This document shows positions 6,276 to 14,254 of a stretch of 18,252 bases of DNA, piece by piece. Where the stretch lies: assembly GCA_028711405.1 (NCBI GenBank), contig JAQTSH010000009.1:1-18252 (forward strand), given 5' to 3'. This stretch comes from Methanoregula sp. GTDB lineage: Archaea > Halobacteriota > Methanomicrobia > Methanomicrobiales > Methanospirillaceae. Numbering within the stretch: position 1 is the first letter of the stretch; the number at the start of each line of letters is the position of its first letter. The translations under genes and the position numbers were made by a program. The notes below the pieces were generated by a model. It ran no database searches, was not told where the DNA came from, and saw only the letters and a list, made by a program, of their open reading frames with translations.

Positions 6276-9200
6276 ATGATAGATAAGCCATTCCGCGATA
6301 ACCTGGAATATTTTCATGCCTTTATCCGGACTGCACAGTATATCCCTAACCTGACCTCACGGCAGGATATCTTCGCCGAAACCGGCAGGGTGTTGGTCAG
6401 TTTCTACGGTGCAGACCTTGTCGGGTTCTTTGAACCGGGCAAAGACGGCGGGATAGAGGGTCACCACTGGATCTTACCAGACAATGTGCCAGGTACGGCA
6501 GTACTCACGCGGGAAACAGAAAAGATCATTGCCGGGGTTCTTGAAACGGGATTTCTTGCTGCCCAGCGTATCGATATTCCTGAACCGTTTGCATCAGTTT
6601 TTTTACCGATATTATGGGAGAACCAGACCGCAGCGGTAATGCTTGTCGGACACAGGACCTCCGATCCCATCCCGAAAGAATTACTCAATATCTATCTCGC
6701 AGTAGCAGGCATTGTAAGCAATGCAATTACCGGCGCCGACGCGGAATTCAAAAATATCGTGGCGAGAAAACATGCGGAGGAGGCATTAAAAGAGGCACGG
6801 GCACAGCTCGCTTTCCTTGTATCCCATACCCCGGTCGTGCTTTACCGGTTCAGTGCGTCCGATGACTTTAAAGTGACTTTTATTTCTGATAATGTCCGGC
6901 AGCAAATGGGTTATGAGGCACACGAGTTCATGGATGATCCGGCGTTCTGGCATGATCATATCCACCCGGATGACCGCAAACACGTCTTTCGAGGATTGCC
7001 CCGGCGGGTTGAAAAAGGCACCATCACTTCTGAATATCGTTTCCTCACAAAGGACGGGATATACCGCTGGACACGCGATGAGGTGAGAGCGGTCCGTGAT
7101 GTGAATGGCATGCCTGTCGAATACCTCGGGTACTGGATCGACATTACCGAACGCAAGATTGCTGAGGAGAAACTGGAGTACGAGAGGAAACAACTGTTAT
7201 CACTCTTCAGCAGTATTGACGAGATCATCTATGTCTGCGACCCATACACGTATGAAATCTTGTACGTGAACGATGCCCTCCTCCGTGCATTCCAGAAGAA
7301 CCCGGTCGGGGGGATTTGCTATAAGGAATTCCAGGGATTCTACCATCCTTGTGAATTCTGCACGAATGAGATCCTATTGAAAAACAAATATAAACCCTAC
7401 CGGTGGGAATACCATAACCCCCTCATCAACCGGGATTTTGAGATGGTCGACCGGATTATCAAATGGCCAGATGGGCGGGATGTAAGATTCGAATTTGCAA
7501 AGGATATCACCGAGCGTAAAAAGGCGGAGGAATCTCTGCGGGAGAGCGAAGAAAAATTCCGTGAAATATTTGAAAATGCAAATGATGCAATTGAAATTAT
7601 TGAACTGCTGGACAGCGGACGTCCCGGTAAATATCTTGATCTCAATACTGTCGCATGCCGGATGGTGCAGCATACCAAAGAAGAACTGCTACAGCACAGC
7701 CCGCTTGAAATAGACACCGGTACCTTCAGCCGATCTTTCGAGGAAATACTAAGAGAATTACATACTGACGATCACGCCACATTTGAAGCAGAACACCGGA
7801 GAAAAGATGGCATCATTGTTCCGGTTGAAGTTAATGCTCACATAGTTACACTTCTTGGAAAGAGGGTGATCCTGTCAATTGTGCGGGACATCACCGAGCG
7901 CAAGCGGGTGGAAGAGGCATTGCGGATTGCCCATGAAAAATATACGAAAGCATTCCTGTCAGCACCGAATGCAATCACGATCAGCGAATTGGATTCGGGA
8001 CGGTTCATTGAGGTGAACGATGCGGCAACGAGAATCTTTGGGTATTCCCGCGACGAGTTGATTGGGAAGAGCGCCATTGAACTCGGCATCTGGCTTAATA
8101 AAGAAGAACGGGATCACTTTATCGACCAGATACGAAAACACGGCAAGGTATCCCAATTCGAAGTTTTGGAGCGGCGTAAATCCGGGGATCTGTATTATGC
8201 ACGGGTGAATGCCGACACCATCTCTATTGGAAACATCACCTGTATCATCGCAATTATCCATGATATCACCGACCAGAAAAATGCAGAGGCGGCACTCAGG
8301 GAAAGTGAGAAACGGTTCAGAAATCTCTTCGAAACAACCAGTGACCTGGTATGGGAAGTGGATGAAACCGGGCACTATACCTATGTAAGTCCTAAGGTAC
8401 TTGCGACACTCGGGTATACCCCCGATGAATTACGGGGTAAAACCCCATTTGACGTAATGCCTCCGGAAGAGGCTGCCCGTGTTGGTGAGATCTTCAGTAA
8501 GATCATTGCATCCCAACAACCGTTCTCCTCTCTTGAAAATTCCAGTCTGCATAAGGATGGCTATATCGTCATCCTGGATACCAGCGGTGTGCCGGTATTT
8601 CGTCCGGACGGAACATTCTGCGGGTTCCGGGGCATTGATCGGGATATCACCGCCCGCAAACGGGCGGAGGAAGCTGTTCAGGCTGCGGTAAAATTACACC
8701 AGCTAATCGATACCATGTCAATCAGCGAGAGCATGGGGTATACGCTCGATGAGGCGGAACGGCTTACCACCAGTAAAATCGGGTTCTTCCATTTCGTTAA
8801 TCCGGATGAGCAGACGATCCAGCTGATTACATGGTCCACGGAAACCAGGAAGCACTGCTTCATCCCCAAGGAACCCGAGCGGAACTATCCGATGGAGAAA
8901 GCCGGCATCTGGGTAGATTGTCTCCGTGAGCGCAAACCGGTTATCCACAATGATTACGCCAGCCTGCCCTATAAAAAAGGCTTGCCGAAAGGTCATGTTC
9001 CGGTGATCCGGGAACTGGTTGTTCCCATTTTCGAAGAAGATAAAATCATAGCTATCATCGGGGTGGGAAATAAAGCGACGGACTATGATGAGAGAGATGT
9101 TAACGTACTGACCCTGCTTGCTAAGAATGCATGGACCCTGATCCAGCGAAAGCGGGCAGAGGAAGCGCTGCGGGAATCCCGCCAGATCCTTGAGGCAGTA

Positions 9201-11576
9201 CTTAACACCATCACGGTCAGGGTCTTCTGGAAAGATAAGAACCTCGTCTATCTTGGCTGCAACACCTCGTTTGCCCGCGATGCCGGGTTTGAGAAACCTG
9301 AAGATATTATCGGAAAGGACGATTACGCGATGGGCTGGCGGGAACAGGCGGAGCTCTACCGGGGCGACGACCGTGCTGTAATCGAAAGCGGGCAACATAA
9401 ACTCCTTTTCGAGGAGCCGCAGACAACCCCGTCAGGGCAGAAAATCTACCTCCTGACGAGTAAAGTCCCGTTGCGGGATGCGAGCGGGGAGATTATCGGG
9501 GTGCTGGGAACCTACCTTGACATTACTGCCCGTAAGTATGCGGAAGATGCGCTCAAAGAAAGCGAGGAACGATATCGCACCATCCTGGAGCAGGCAACCG
9601 ACGCAGTTTTTATACACGACGAAACCGGCTGTATACTAGACGTCAACCGGAAGGCATGTCAGAGCCTTGGCTATACCCGGGAGGAATTGCTTTCCAAGTC
9701 TATTGGGGACATTGATCCCGACGTGATCCAATCCGAAAAGGATAAACTATGGGGCAAAGTCATTACCGGTGAGCATTTCACATTCGAGAGCCGCCAGAGG
9801 CGCAAGGACGGCTGCATGATTCCTGTCGAAGTGAGTTTGGGTTCAGTGCACCTGCCTGACGGCTTGGTAATCATCAGTTCCGTAAGGGATATCACCGACC
9901 GGAAAAAAGCAGAAGAGGAAGAGCGGCTGACACGCGAGCGGTTTGAGACGCTGGTGAATGTCTCAGAGATGCGGGATGCCAGCGAAACGGAGTTATCCGA
10001 ATATGTGATGGAGGCAGCCTGCCGGATGACCGGGAGCACGCTCGCGTTCATCGGGGCAATGACACCGGACGAATCGGTAATGGATATCATCTCGTGGTCG
10101 AAGTCAACCATGCAGGACTGCAGGATTGCTGTATCGCCGATCCATTTCCCGGTACAAAAAGCCGGCATATGGGCAGATGCAATACGGACGCAGACCCCGA
10201 AGATCGTCAACGATTATTCTGTACATCATCCCGGCAAGAAAGGGCTGCCGGAAGGGCATGTCAGGATCACGCGGTTCCTCTCGCTCCCGATACTTGACAA
10301 CGGGAAGGTCGTGATGGTTGCAGCGGTTGCCAACAAGCCGGAGGAATACGACGATGCTGATGTCACCCGCCTGATGCTCCTGATGCAGGGTGTGTGGGGA
10401 AATCTCCAGAGACGGAGATCGGAAGATGCCCTGAAAAAGAGCGAGGAGATGTACCGGGTCCTGTTTGAAGAGTCACCGATCTCGCTCTTTGAGGAAGACT
10501 TTTCAGATATCAAAGTCTGGATTGACACAAAAACGAATGAGGATATCGGGGATTTCAGAACCTGGCTTGAGTGCCACCCGGAGGATGTTGCCGGATGTGC
10601 CATCATGGTGAATGTTACGCATATTAACCGGGCAACGATGGCACTGTTCGGGGCAGCATCGCACAAGGAATTCTCTGAAGGACTATCGAGAATCTTCACC
10701 AAAGACTCCTATGATGCGTTCAAGGAAGAGCTCATTGCACTCGCTGAGGGAAAGAACGAATTTGAAGGGGAAGTCCAAATCCAGACCCTGAACGGGGAGA
10801 GAAAAACCGTCCTGCAAAAAATGACGGTTGTACCTGGTTGTGAACAGACATTCTCGAAGATCCTGGTATCTATTATTGACATCACCGACCTCAAGCGGGT
10901 GGAGGGGGCACTGCGGCAGGCAAACAAACAATTGAATATACTCTCCAGCGTCACAAGGCACGACATTCTCAACCAGTTGCTCGCGCTCAAGGGTTACCTT
11001 GAGTTATCACAGGATATTTTTGACGACCCGAAGACACTCTCCGAATATATTCAAAAAGAACAACATATAGCGAATACTATCGATCGCCAGATCACGTTTA
11101 CCAGGAATTACCAGGAGCTGGGTGTCGCGGCTCCTGCATGGCAGAATGTGAATGCAAATATAAAAAGTGCGATCATGGATCTGCCGATGCGGGCAGTCCG
11201 GGTTGACGTTGACCGCACCGATCTCGAAATTTTTGCCGATCGTCTCTTTGAAAAGGTATTCTACAACCTCTTTGATAACGCTCTGAAATATGGCGGAGAC
11301 CAGATGACGACCATACGGATCTCATCGCAGGAATCAGATACATATCTTGTGATCGTCTGCGAGGATAATGGAGTAGGGATTACGGATGAGGATAAAAAAC
11401 ACCTTTTCACCCGGGGATTCGGAAAACACACCGGACTCGGTCTGTTCCTCTCCCGCGAGATTCTGGCGGTTACCGGCATCACGATTATCGAGAACGGTGT
11501 ACCGGGCAAAGGAGCACGGTTCGAGATTACCGTACCAAAGGGAGAGTACCGGATCAACGGTTCCAAGGGAAAATAA
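6276..11576 (+). CDS. Giant cytoplasmic multi-sensor histidine kinase (3 GAF, 8 PAS, DHp, HATPase)
   Basis: 1766 aa from ATG 6276, preceded by GGGGGGA (6262-6268). No membrane segment. Approximate order: GAF 20-155; PAS 175-292, 300-413, 425-541, 550-666, 680-793; GAF 805-955; PAS 968-1085, 1094-1208; GAF 1220-1380; PAS 1392-1538; DHp with phospho-acceptor H1562 in TRHDILNQL; HATPase with N box N1668 (DNALKYGG), G1 DNGVGI (about 1697) and G2 GLGLF. PAS domains end in the usual DITxRKxAEEAL linkers. The second and third GAF domains share KAGIWxD, NDY and KKGLPxGHV motifs and carry C861 and C1282, a GAF subtype seen in methanogen and deltaproteobacterial sensors. No receiver or response regulator is present in the window, so its partner is elsewhere. 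It probably integrates several redox, gas or small-molecule cues. The 3' end and downstream flank are duplicated at 13744-14157. Confidence 0.95.
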   Translation: MIDKPFRDNLEYFHAFIRTAQYIPNLTSRQDIFAETGRVLVSFYGADLVGFFEPGKDGGIEGHHWILPDNVPGTAVLTRETEKIIAGVLETGFLAAQRIDIPEPFASVFLPILWENQTAAVMLVGHRTSDPIPKELLNIYLAVAGIVSNAITGADAEFKNIVARKHAEEALKEARAQLAFLVSHTPVVLYRFSASDDFKVTFISDNVRQQMGYEAHEFMDDPAFWHDHIHPDDRKHVFRGLPRRVEKGTITSEYRFLTKDGIYRWTRDEVRAVRDVNGMPVEYLGYWIDITERKIAEEKLEYERKQLLSLFSSIDEIIYVCDPYTYEILYVNDALLRAFQKNPVGGICYKEFQGFYHPCEFCTNEILLKNKYKPYRWEYHNPLINRDFEMVDRIIKWPDGRDVRFEFAKDITERKKAEESLRESEEKFREIFENANDAIEIIELLDSGRPGKYLDLNTVACRMVQHTKEELLQHSPLEIDTGTFSRSFEEILRELHTDDHATFEAEHRRKDGIIVPVEVNAHIVTLLGKRVILSIVRDITERKRVEEALRIAHEKYTKAFLSAPNAITISELDSGRFIEVNDAATRIFGYSRDELIGKSAIELGIWLNKEERDHFIDQIRKHGKVSQFEVLERRKSGDLYYARVNADTISIGNITCIIAIIHDITDQKNAEAALRESEKRFRNLFETTSDLVWEVDETGHYTYVSPKVLATLGYTPDELRGKTPFDVMPPEEAARVGEIFSKIIASQQPFSSLENSSLHKDGYIVILDTSGVPVFRPDGTFCGFRGIDRDITARKRAEEAVQAAVKLHQLIDTMSISESMGYTLDEAERLTTSKIGFFHFVNPDEQTIQLITWSTETRKHCFIPKEPERNYPMEKAGIWVDCLRERKPVIHNDYASLPYKKGLPKGHVPVIRELVVPIFEEDKIIAIIGVGNKATDYDERDVNVLTLLAKNAWTLIQRKRAEEALRESRQILEAVLNTITVRVFWKDKNLVYLGCNTSFARDAGFEKPEDIIGKDDYAMGWREQAELYRGDDRAVIESGQHKLLFEEPQTTPSGQKIYLLTSKVPLRDASGEIIGVLGTYLDITARKYAEDALKESEERYRTILEQATDAVFIHDETGCILDVNRKACQSLGYTREELLSKSIGDIDPDVIQSEKDKLWGKVITGEHFTFESRQRRKDGCMIPVEVSLGSVHLPDGLVIISSVRDITDRKKAEEEERLTRERFETLVNVSEMRDASETELSEYVMEAACRMTGSTLAFIGAMTPDESVMDIISWSKSTMQDCRIAVSPIHFPVQKAGIWADAIRTQTPKIVNDYSVHHPGKKGLPEGHVRITRFLSLPILDNGKVVMVAAVANKPEEYDDADVTRLMLLMQGVWGNLQRRRSEDALKKSEEMYRVLFEESPISLFEEDFSDIKVWIDTKTNEDIGDFRTWLECHPEDVAGCAIMVNVTHINRATMALFGAASHKEFSEGLSRIFTKDSYDAFKEELIALAEGKNEFEGEVQIQTLNGERKTVLQKMTVVPGCEQTFSKILVSIIDITDLKRVEGALRQANKQLNILSSVTRHDILNQLLALKGYLELSQDIFDDPKTLSEYIQKEQHIANTIDRQITFTRNYQELGVAAPAWQNVNANIKSAIMDLPMRAVRVDVDRTDLEIFADRLFEKVFYNLFDNALKYGGDQMTTIRISSQESDTYLVIVCEDNGVGITDEDKKHLFTRGFGKHTGLGLFLSREILAVTGITIIENGVPGKGARFEITVPKGEYRINGSKGK

Positions 11577-11712
11577 ACCGGATAATAGCGAGAACGAGGA
11601 TCATGCCGGCGGGGATAATTCAGGATCTCACTTTGATCGAGAAGAAACCCTCTTAAACGGAGGAAGTTACTGGGTTGAATTGAACAGATTCCTGATTACC
11701 CTGACATGTGCC
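11298..11712 (+). repeat. Direct repeat copy A (kinase 1 3' end plus downstream flank)
   Basis: The last 279 coding bases (11298-11576) match 13744-14022 without gaps, with 13 mismatches counted by eye (about 95%). The similarity runs on through the non-coding flank, ending with the shared CCTGATTACCCTGACA (11691-11706 and 14135-14150). Upstream of 11298 identity falls quickly, to roughly 60% and then to chance. Together with copy B it brackets the three-gene island. Confidence 0.9.
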
Positions 11713-11725
11713 GTTATTTTTAAAT
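11713..11725 (+). terminator. T-rich putative terminator after kinase 1
   Basis: GTTATTTTTAAAT, about 140 bases after the kinase 1 stop codon and just past the repeat, is the only T-rich tract in the gap before the convergent island genes. Archaeal terminators are often simple T-runs. By-eye inference. Confidence 0.3.
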
Positions 11726-11767
11726 AATTCACTGGTGACAGGGAATGTATTTAAAGATATAAACTCC

Positions 11768-12337
11768 TCATCCGGACTCTTTCTGGGGAATTTTGTCAAT
11801 GTCAACAACTTCATCGACAAAGGTAGTCAGCTGTGTGAGAACATCCGGGTCAAGTCCTTTTTCTACCGCAAGAAACATCCCGGAAAAATTCAGCAGGCGC
11901 AGTCTGTTGGTGATAAAATGGATAAACTTGGTGATGTTCTGGGAGGAGATATAGATCAGCATTGAATTCACCGAATCAAAGAGGAGGGAGACTTTCTTTC
12001 CCTTAAGCCCGCTCAATGATTCCGTGACGGCAATCCCGATACTTGTCATGTCGGCAGGATTGTTGACGAACCTGCAGTTTTTCACGGGTTCGTGATCATG
12101 TCCCAAGGCATATTTTGTGATGGTGTCGACAATGAAGACTTTTTCCATCGCGATCCCGCGTTTTTCATAATTCTTTTTTAAGACATCATACGGCTGGTTT
12201 GTCGTGATCACGAGGACATAGTAATCCCTGGCGAGCAACATTTTGATCAATTCTATGTTCTCATTCCTGATATCCGATGCCAATGCCATGATGAGATAAA
12301 TCTCATCATCCTTGATATCCGTAATGGGAAATTCCAC
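11768..12337 (-). CDS. RecA/KaiC-like fold protein without P-loop (DUF835/DUF7504-like)
   Basis: 189 aa from GTG 12337. GGTGAT (12346-12341) ends three bases upstream and overlaps the previous gene's stop; a nearby ATG at 12339 is out of frame. The sequence follows the RecA/KaiC-like pattern: YVLVITTNQPYDVLKKNYEK (core strand and helix), KVFIVDTITKY, NNPADMTSIGIAV, then KKVSLLFDSVNSMLIY with a Walker-B-like D121, and a final FVDEVVDIDKI strand. I see no GxxxxGK[ST] P-loop, so ATP hydrolysis is doubtful. Archaeal DUF835/DUF7504 proteins of this type occur beside or fused to signalling domains; their mechanism is not established. It is the last gene of the island operon, 8 bases after the DHp-like gene, and probably its effector or regulatory subunit (inference). 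Confidence 0.65.
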   Translation of the reverse strand: MEFPITDIKDDEIYLIMALASDIRNENIELIKMLLARDYYVLVITTNQPYDVLKKNYEKRGIAMEKVFIVDTITKYALGHDHEPVKNCRFVNNPADMTSIGIAVTESLSGLKGKKVSLLFDSVNSMLIYISSQNITKFIHFITNRLRLLNFSGMFLAVEKGLDPDVLTQLTTFVDEVVDIDKIPQKESG

Positions 12338-12345
12338 ATAATCAC

Positions 12346-12747
12346 CTATCCCGTGAGGAAGCGTTTTGATGCTTCGGACAGCTCGCCGGAATGATCAACG
12401 ATTGCCTGATTCAGCTCGATGATGTTCTTTCGGATCTGTTCCAGGTTTTTTATCTGGATCCTGAGCTGGAGGGATACATTTTTAGGTTCGGAATCGCTGT
12501 GTTCAATGTCGTTCACGACAATTGCAAGATTTTCTTCCACAACCTCCAGCGGGTTCTTGAGCCGCATAGCAGCTTCCTTGATGAATGCGAGGAAACGATC
12601 GTTGCTCTCCCTGAGGGCTTCCTCGTTCTGCTTGAGCCGTTCGGACTGCTCGCTGACGACCTTTTCTTGTACTTCAATCAATTCGGTTAAGGAGGCTACC
12701 AAAGACTCAAGATCGCGTACAGTCTCGGCAATTGCACCGGTGTCCAT
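12346..12747 (-). CDS. Coiled-coil/DHp-like protein lacking the phospho-acceptor histidine
   Basis: 133 aa from ATG 12747; GGAGGA lies about 10 bases upstream. Residues 5-50 are a heptad-rich coiled coil that ends like a PAS-kinase linker (NEEALRES). Residues 51-67, RFLAFIKEAAMRLKNPL, align with the H-box helix of HisKA domains (FLAxxSHELRNPL), but methionine 61 stands where the histidine should be. Two further helices (about 68-85 and 90-118) complete a four-helix-bundle-like hairpin. There is no HATPase domain. It is the middle gene of the island operon, 41 bases after the sensor gene and 8 before the RecA-like gene. It may dimerise and act as adaptor or pseudo-histidine-kinase bundle between sensor and effector, or pair with the flanking kinases; both are inference. 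A generic coiled-coil protein is the alternative. Confidence 0.65.
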   Translation of the reverse strand: MDTGAIAETVRDLESLVASLTELIEVQEKVVSEQSERLKQNEEALRESNDRFLAFIKEAAMRLKNPLEVVEENLAIVVNDIEHSDSEPKNVSLQLRIQIKNLEQIRKNIIELNQAIVDHSGELSEASKRFLTG

Positions 12748-12788
12748 TTAGTTCATTCCTCCGGAATCTGTCTGTTTTCTCATAAAAA

Positions 12789-13514
12789 TCAGGTAAAGAT
12801 GGTCCTGCCATCAAAGGGTAAAATAGCGACCTTCACGCTCAATGCCAGCGATTTGAACATGTCTGCGGTCTGCCGGGAAACCGGAACTTTGCTGAACATG
12901 ATGATAACAAAGAGGTTTCCCGAAGGAAGGATACCCCCAAAGCCGATCACCGACCGTACACCAAACGGGATGACGAAATCCTTTTGGACAGGTACGTAAA
13001 CGCTGCCGACTGCTTCAGGAATTAAGAACACGTTGAAGGTCTTCTGTGCCATATCCACGACAACTGCAGGATCCGGCTGCAATACCGTATTGACCGTAAG
13101 ACCCATCTGCTGGATAAGCTGCCTGACCATCGGAAATGCCTCGACGAAATGTTCACTTGGCAGGGGGATTGCCTTATGTCCCCGGGACTGTTTCCGTGAG
13201 TGCCACTCATGTAGTGTTCCGGTACTGGCGAGCAGGACGAGACATTTCATTGCAGGAGACACAGGGGACGTCTTCAGGACGTTTTGTGCAAATTCCTGCA
13301 GATCCTCGTCGAGTTCACCATAAGGATGTGTCTTGAAGAGCCTGACAAGGACACAGCATTTATCACCGGTTTTTTTGTCAACGAGGTTCTCGTACAGGTA
13401 ATGCACGATCTTATCGGCTACCTCTTCCATACTCGTCGCACCCGATCCCAACCGTCGTAACGCGGCTGAAAACTCGACCATGTCTTTGAGGGTAAAATCG
13501 GCAATGTTCGGCAT
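12789..13514 (-). CDS. Stand-alone sensor domain protein (GAF-like domain usually fused to histidine kinases)
   Basis: 241 aa from ATG 13514, with AGAGG five bases upstream. The whole protein is one conserved input module: an N-terminal helix (DMVEFSAALRRLGSGATSME), VADKIVHYLYENLVD, CCVLVRLFKTHPYGELDEDL, then GHKAIPLPSEHFVEAFPMVR, IPEAVGSVYVPVQKDFVIPF and GFGGILPSGNLFVIIMFSKV. I recall this layout from the N-termini of bacterial PAS kinases and phosphatases, where it precedes catalytic domains; here it ends at residue 241 with no output domain. Conserved HEWHSR and GHKAIPLPS segments and a CC pair could bind a ligand or metal, which is not established. First gene of the three-gene island operon; its partner is probably the DHp-like protein next door. 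Confidence 0.7.
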   Translation of the reverse strand: MPNIADFTLKDMVEFSAALRRLGSGATSMEEVADKIVHYLYENLVDKKTGDKCCVLVRLFKTHPYGELDEDLQEFAQNVLKTSPVSPAMKCLVLLASTGTLHEWHSRKQSRGHKAIPLPSEHFVEAFPMVRQLIQQMGLTVNTVLQPDPAVVVDMAQKTFNVFLIPEAVGSVYVPVQKDFVIPFGVRSVIGFGGILPSGNLFVIIMFSKVPVSRQTADMFKSLALSVKVAILPFDGRTIFT

Positions 13515-13569
13515 GATATCCTCTTTTCCTTCAGAATCCCCCGGGTTTAATCAACGGTCACGGGCTTCT

Positions 13570-13584
13570 GGATTATTTTTATCC
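13570..13584 (-). promoter_or_regulatory. Promoter of the three-gene island
   Basis: On the minus strand GGATAAAAATAATCC (13584-13570) is a strongly AT-rich TATA-like box with inverted GGAT/ATCC ends. It lies 56 to 70 bases before ATG 13514, predicting a start near 13545 and a short leader carrying the AGAGG site. The imperfect palindrome could also be an operator. By-eye inference. Confidence 0.4.
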
Positions 13585-13662
13585 GCCCTGAAACAGACCT
13601 GTTATGATTCTGCCATCCGGCTCAATACGGACAGGGGCATTACAATCCTTCATTTGGAGAGC

Positions 13663-14022
13663 ATGAATATAAATATATTCAATCTGCCATGGACAGAATT
13701 GTGTTTGTACATTTTGATTGGCAACGCCCGTAAATACAGGGGGGACCAGATGATGACCAAACGGATCTCATCGCAGGAATCAGAAACACATCTTGTGATC
13801 GTCTGCGAGGATAACGGGGTAGGGATTACGGATGAGGATAAAAAACACCTTTTCACCCGGGGATTCGGAAAACACACCGGATTCGGACTGTTCCTCTCCC
13901 GCGAGATTCTGGCGGTCACCGGCATCACGATTATCGAGAACGGTGTACCGGGCAAAGGAGCACGGTTCGAGATTACCGTACCAAAGGGAGAATACCGGTT
14001 CACCGGTACCAAGGGAAAATAA
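13663..14022 (+). CDS. Orphan HATPase domain, duplicated kinase 1 C-terminus
   Basis: About 120 aa from ATG 13663 (GGAG three bases before); the frame is open farther upstream, but that part runs over the divergent sensor promoter and looks non-coding. From residue 28 it is nearly identical to the end of kinase 1: G1 DNGVGI, the RGFGKHTG loop and the closing KGARFEITVPKGEYR. The upstream 25 residues (NIFNLPWTELCLYILIGNAR) still align one-to-one with the kinase N-box helix but are strongly changed; the N-box asparagine survives. The G2 box is GFGLF instead of GLGLF. There is no DHp domain and no histidine. It is either a decaying duplicate or a free ATP-binding domain able to act on the histidine-less bundle protein; decay is more likely. 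Confidence 0.6.
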   Translation: MNINIFNLPWTELCLYILIGNARKYRGDQMMTKRISSQESETHLVIVCEDNGVGITDEDKKHLFTRGFGKHTGFGLFLSREILAVTGITIIENGVPGKGARFEITVPKGEYRFTGTKGK

Positions 14023-14157
14023 ACCGGATAATTGCGAGTTCGAGGATCATGGCGGGGATAGATTAGATCTCACTTTGATCGAGAAGAAAGCATATTAAAA
14101 TGAGGAAGTTACCGGGTTTGGTTGAACCGGTTCCTGATTACCCTGACACGTCCCCCT
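13744..14157 (+). repeat. Direct repeat copy B (kinase 1 3' end plus downstream flank)
   Basis: Copy of 11298-11712 in the same orientation, offset 2446 in the coding part. The non-coding part needs only a few small gaps and keeps CTCACTTTGATCGAGAAGAA (14070-14089 versus 11628-11647). It lies on the far side of the three-gene island, making the island a 2-kb segment between long direct repeats. Confidence 0.9.
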
Positions 14158-14254
14158 GCCTGCTCCAAACCGTACGAGCCCCCATGAAACGCCCAAATGA
14201 TAGGGGGAATCCTGGTTCCCGACAGGAGATGCATTCATGCACCCCGTGTTGTCA

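Noticed and set aside
9671..10210. 179-codon minus-strand frame inside kinase 1
   Set aside because: Ser/Arg-rich antisense shadow of PAS and GAF coding sequence.
11386..11727. Plus-strand frame starting MRIKNTFSPGDSENTPDS, seen again at 13832-14098
   Set aside because: Appears twice only because the DNA is duplicated; it is an out-of-frame shadow of the HATPase domain.
11577..11767. Possible transposon ends or target-site duplication around the three-gene island
   Set aside because: No inverted terminal repeats, short target duplication or transposase/integrase gene found; the bracketing repeats are kinase-derived direct repeats.
14229..14240. Palindrome TGCATTCATGCA as a terminator or operator
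   Set aside because: Arms of only five bases with a two-base loop, no T-run in the right orientation, and not repeated elsewhere in the window.
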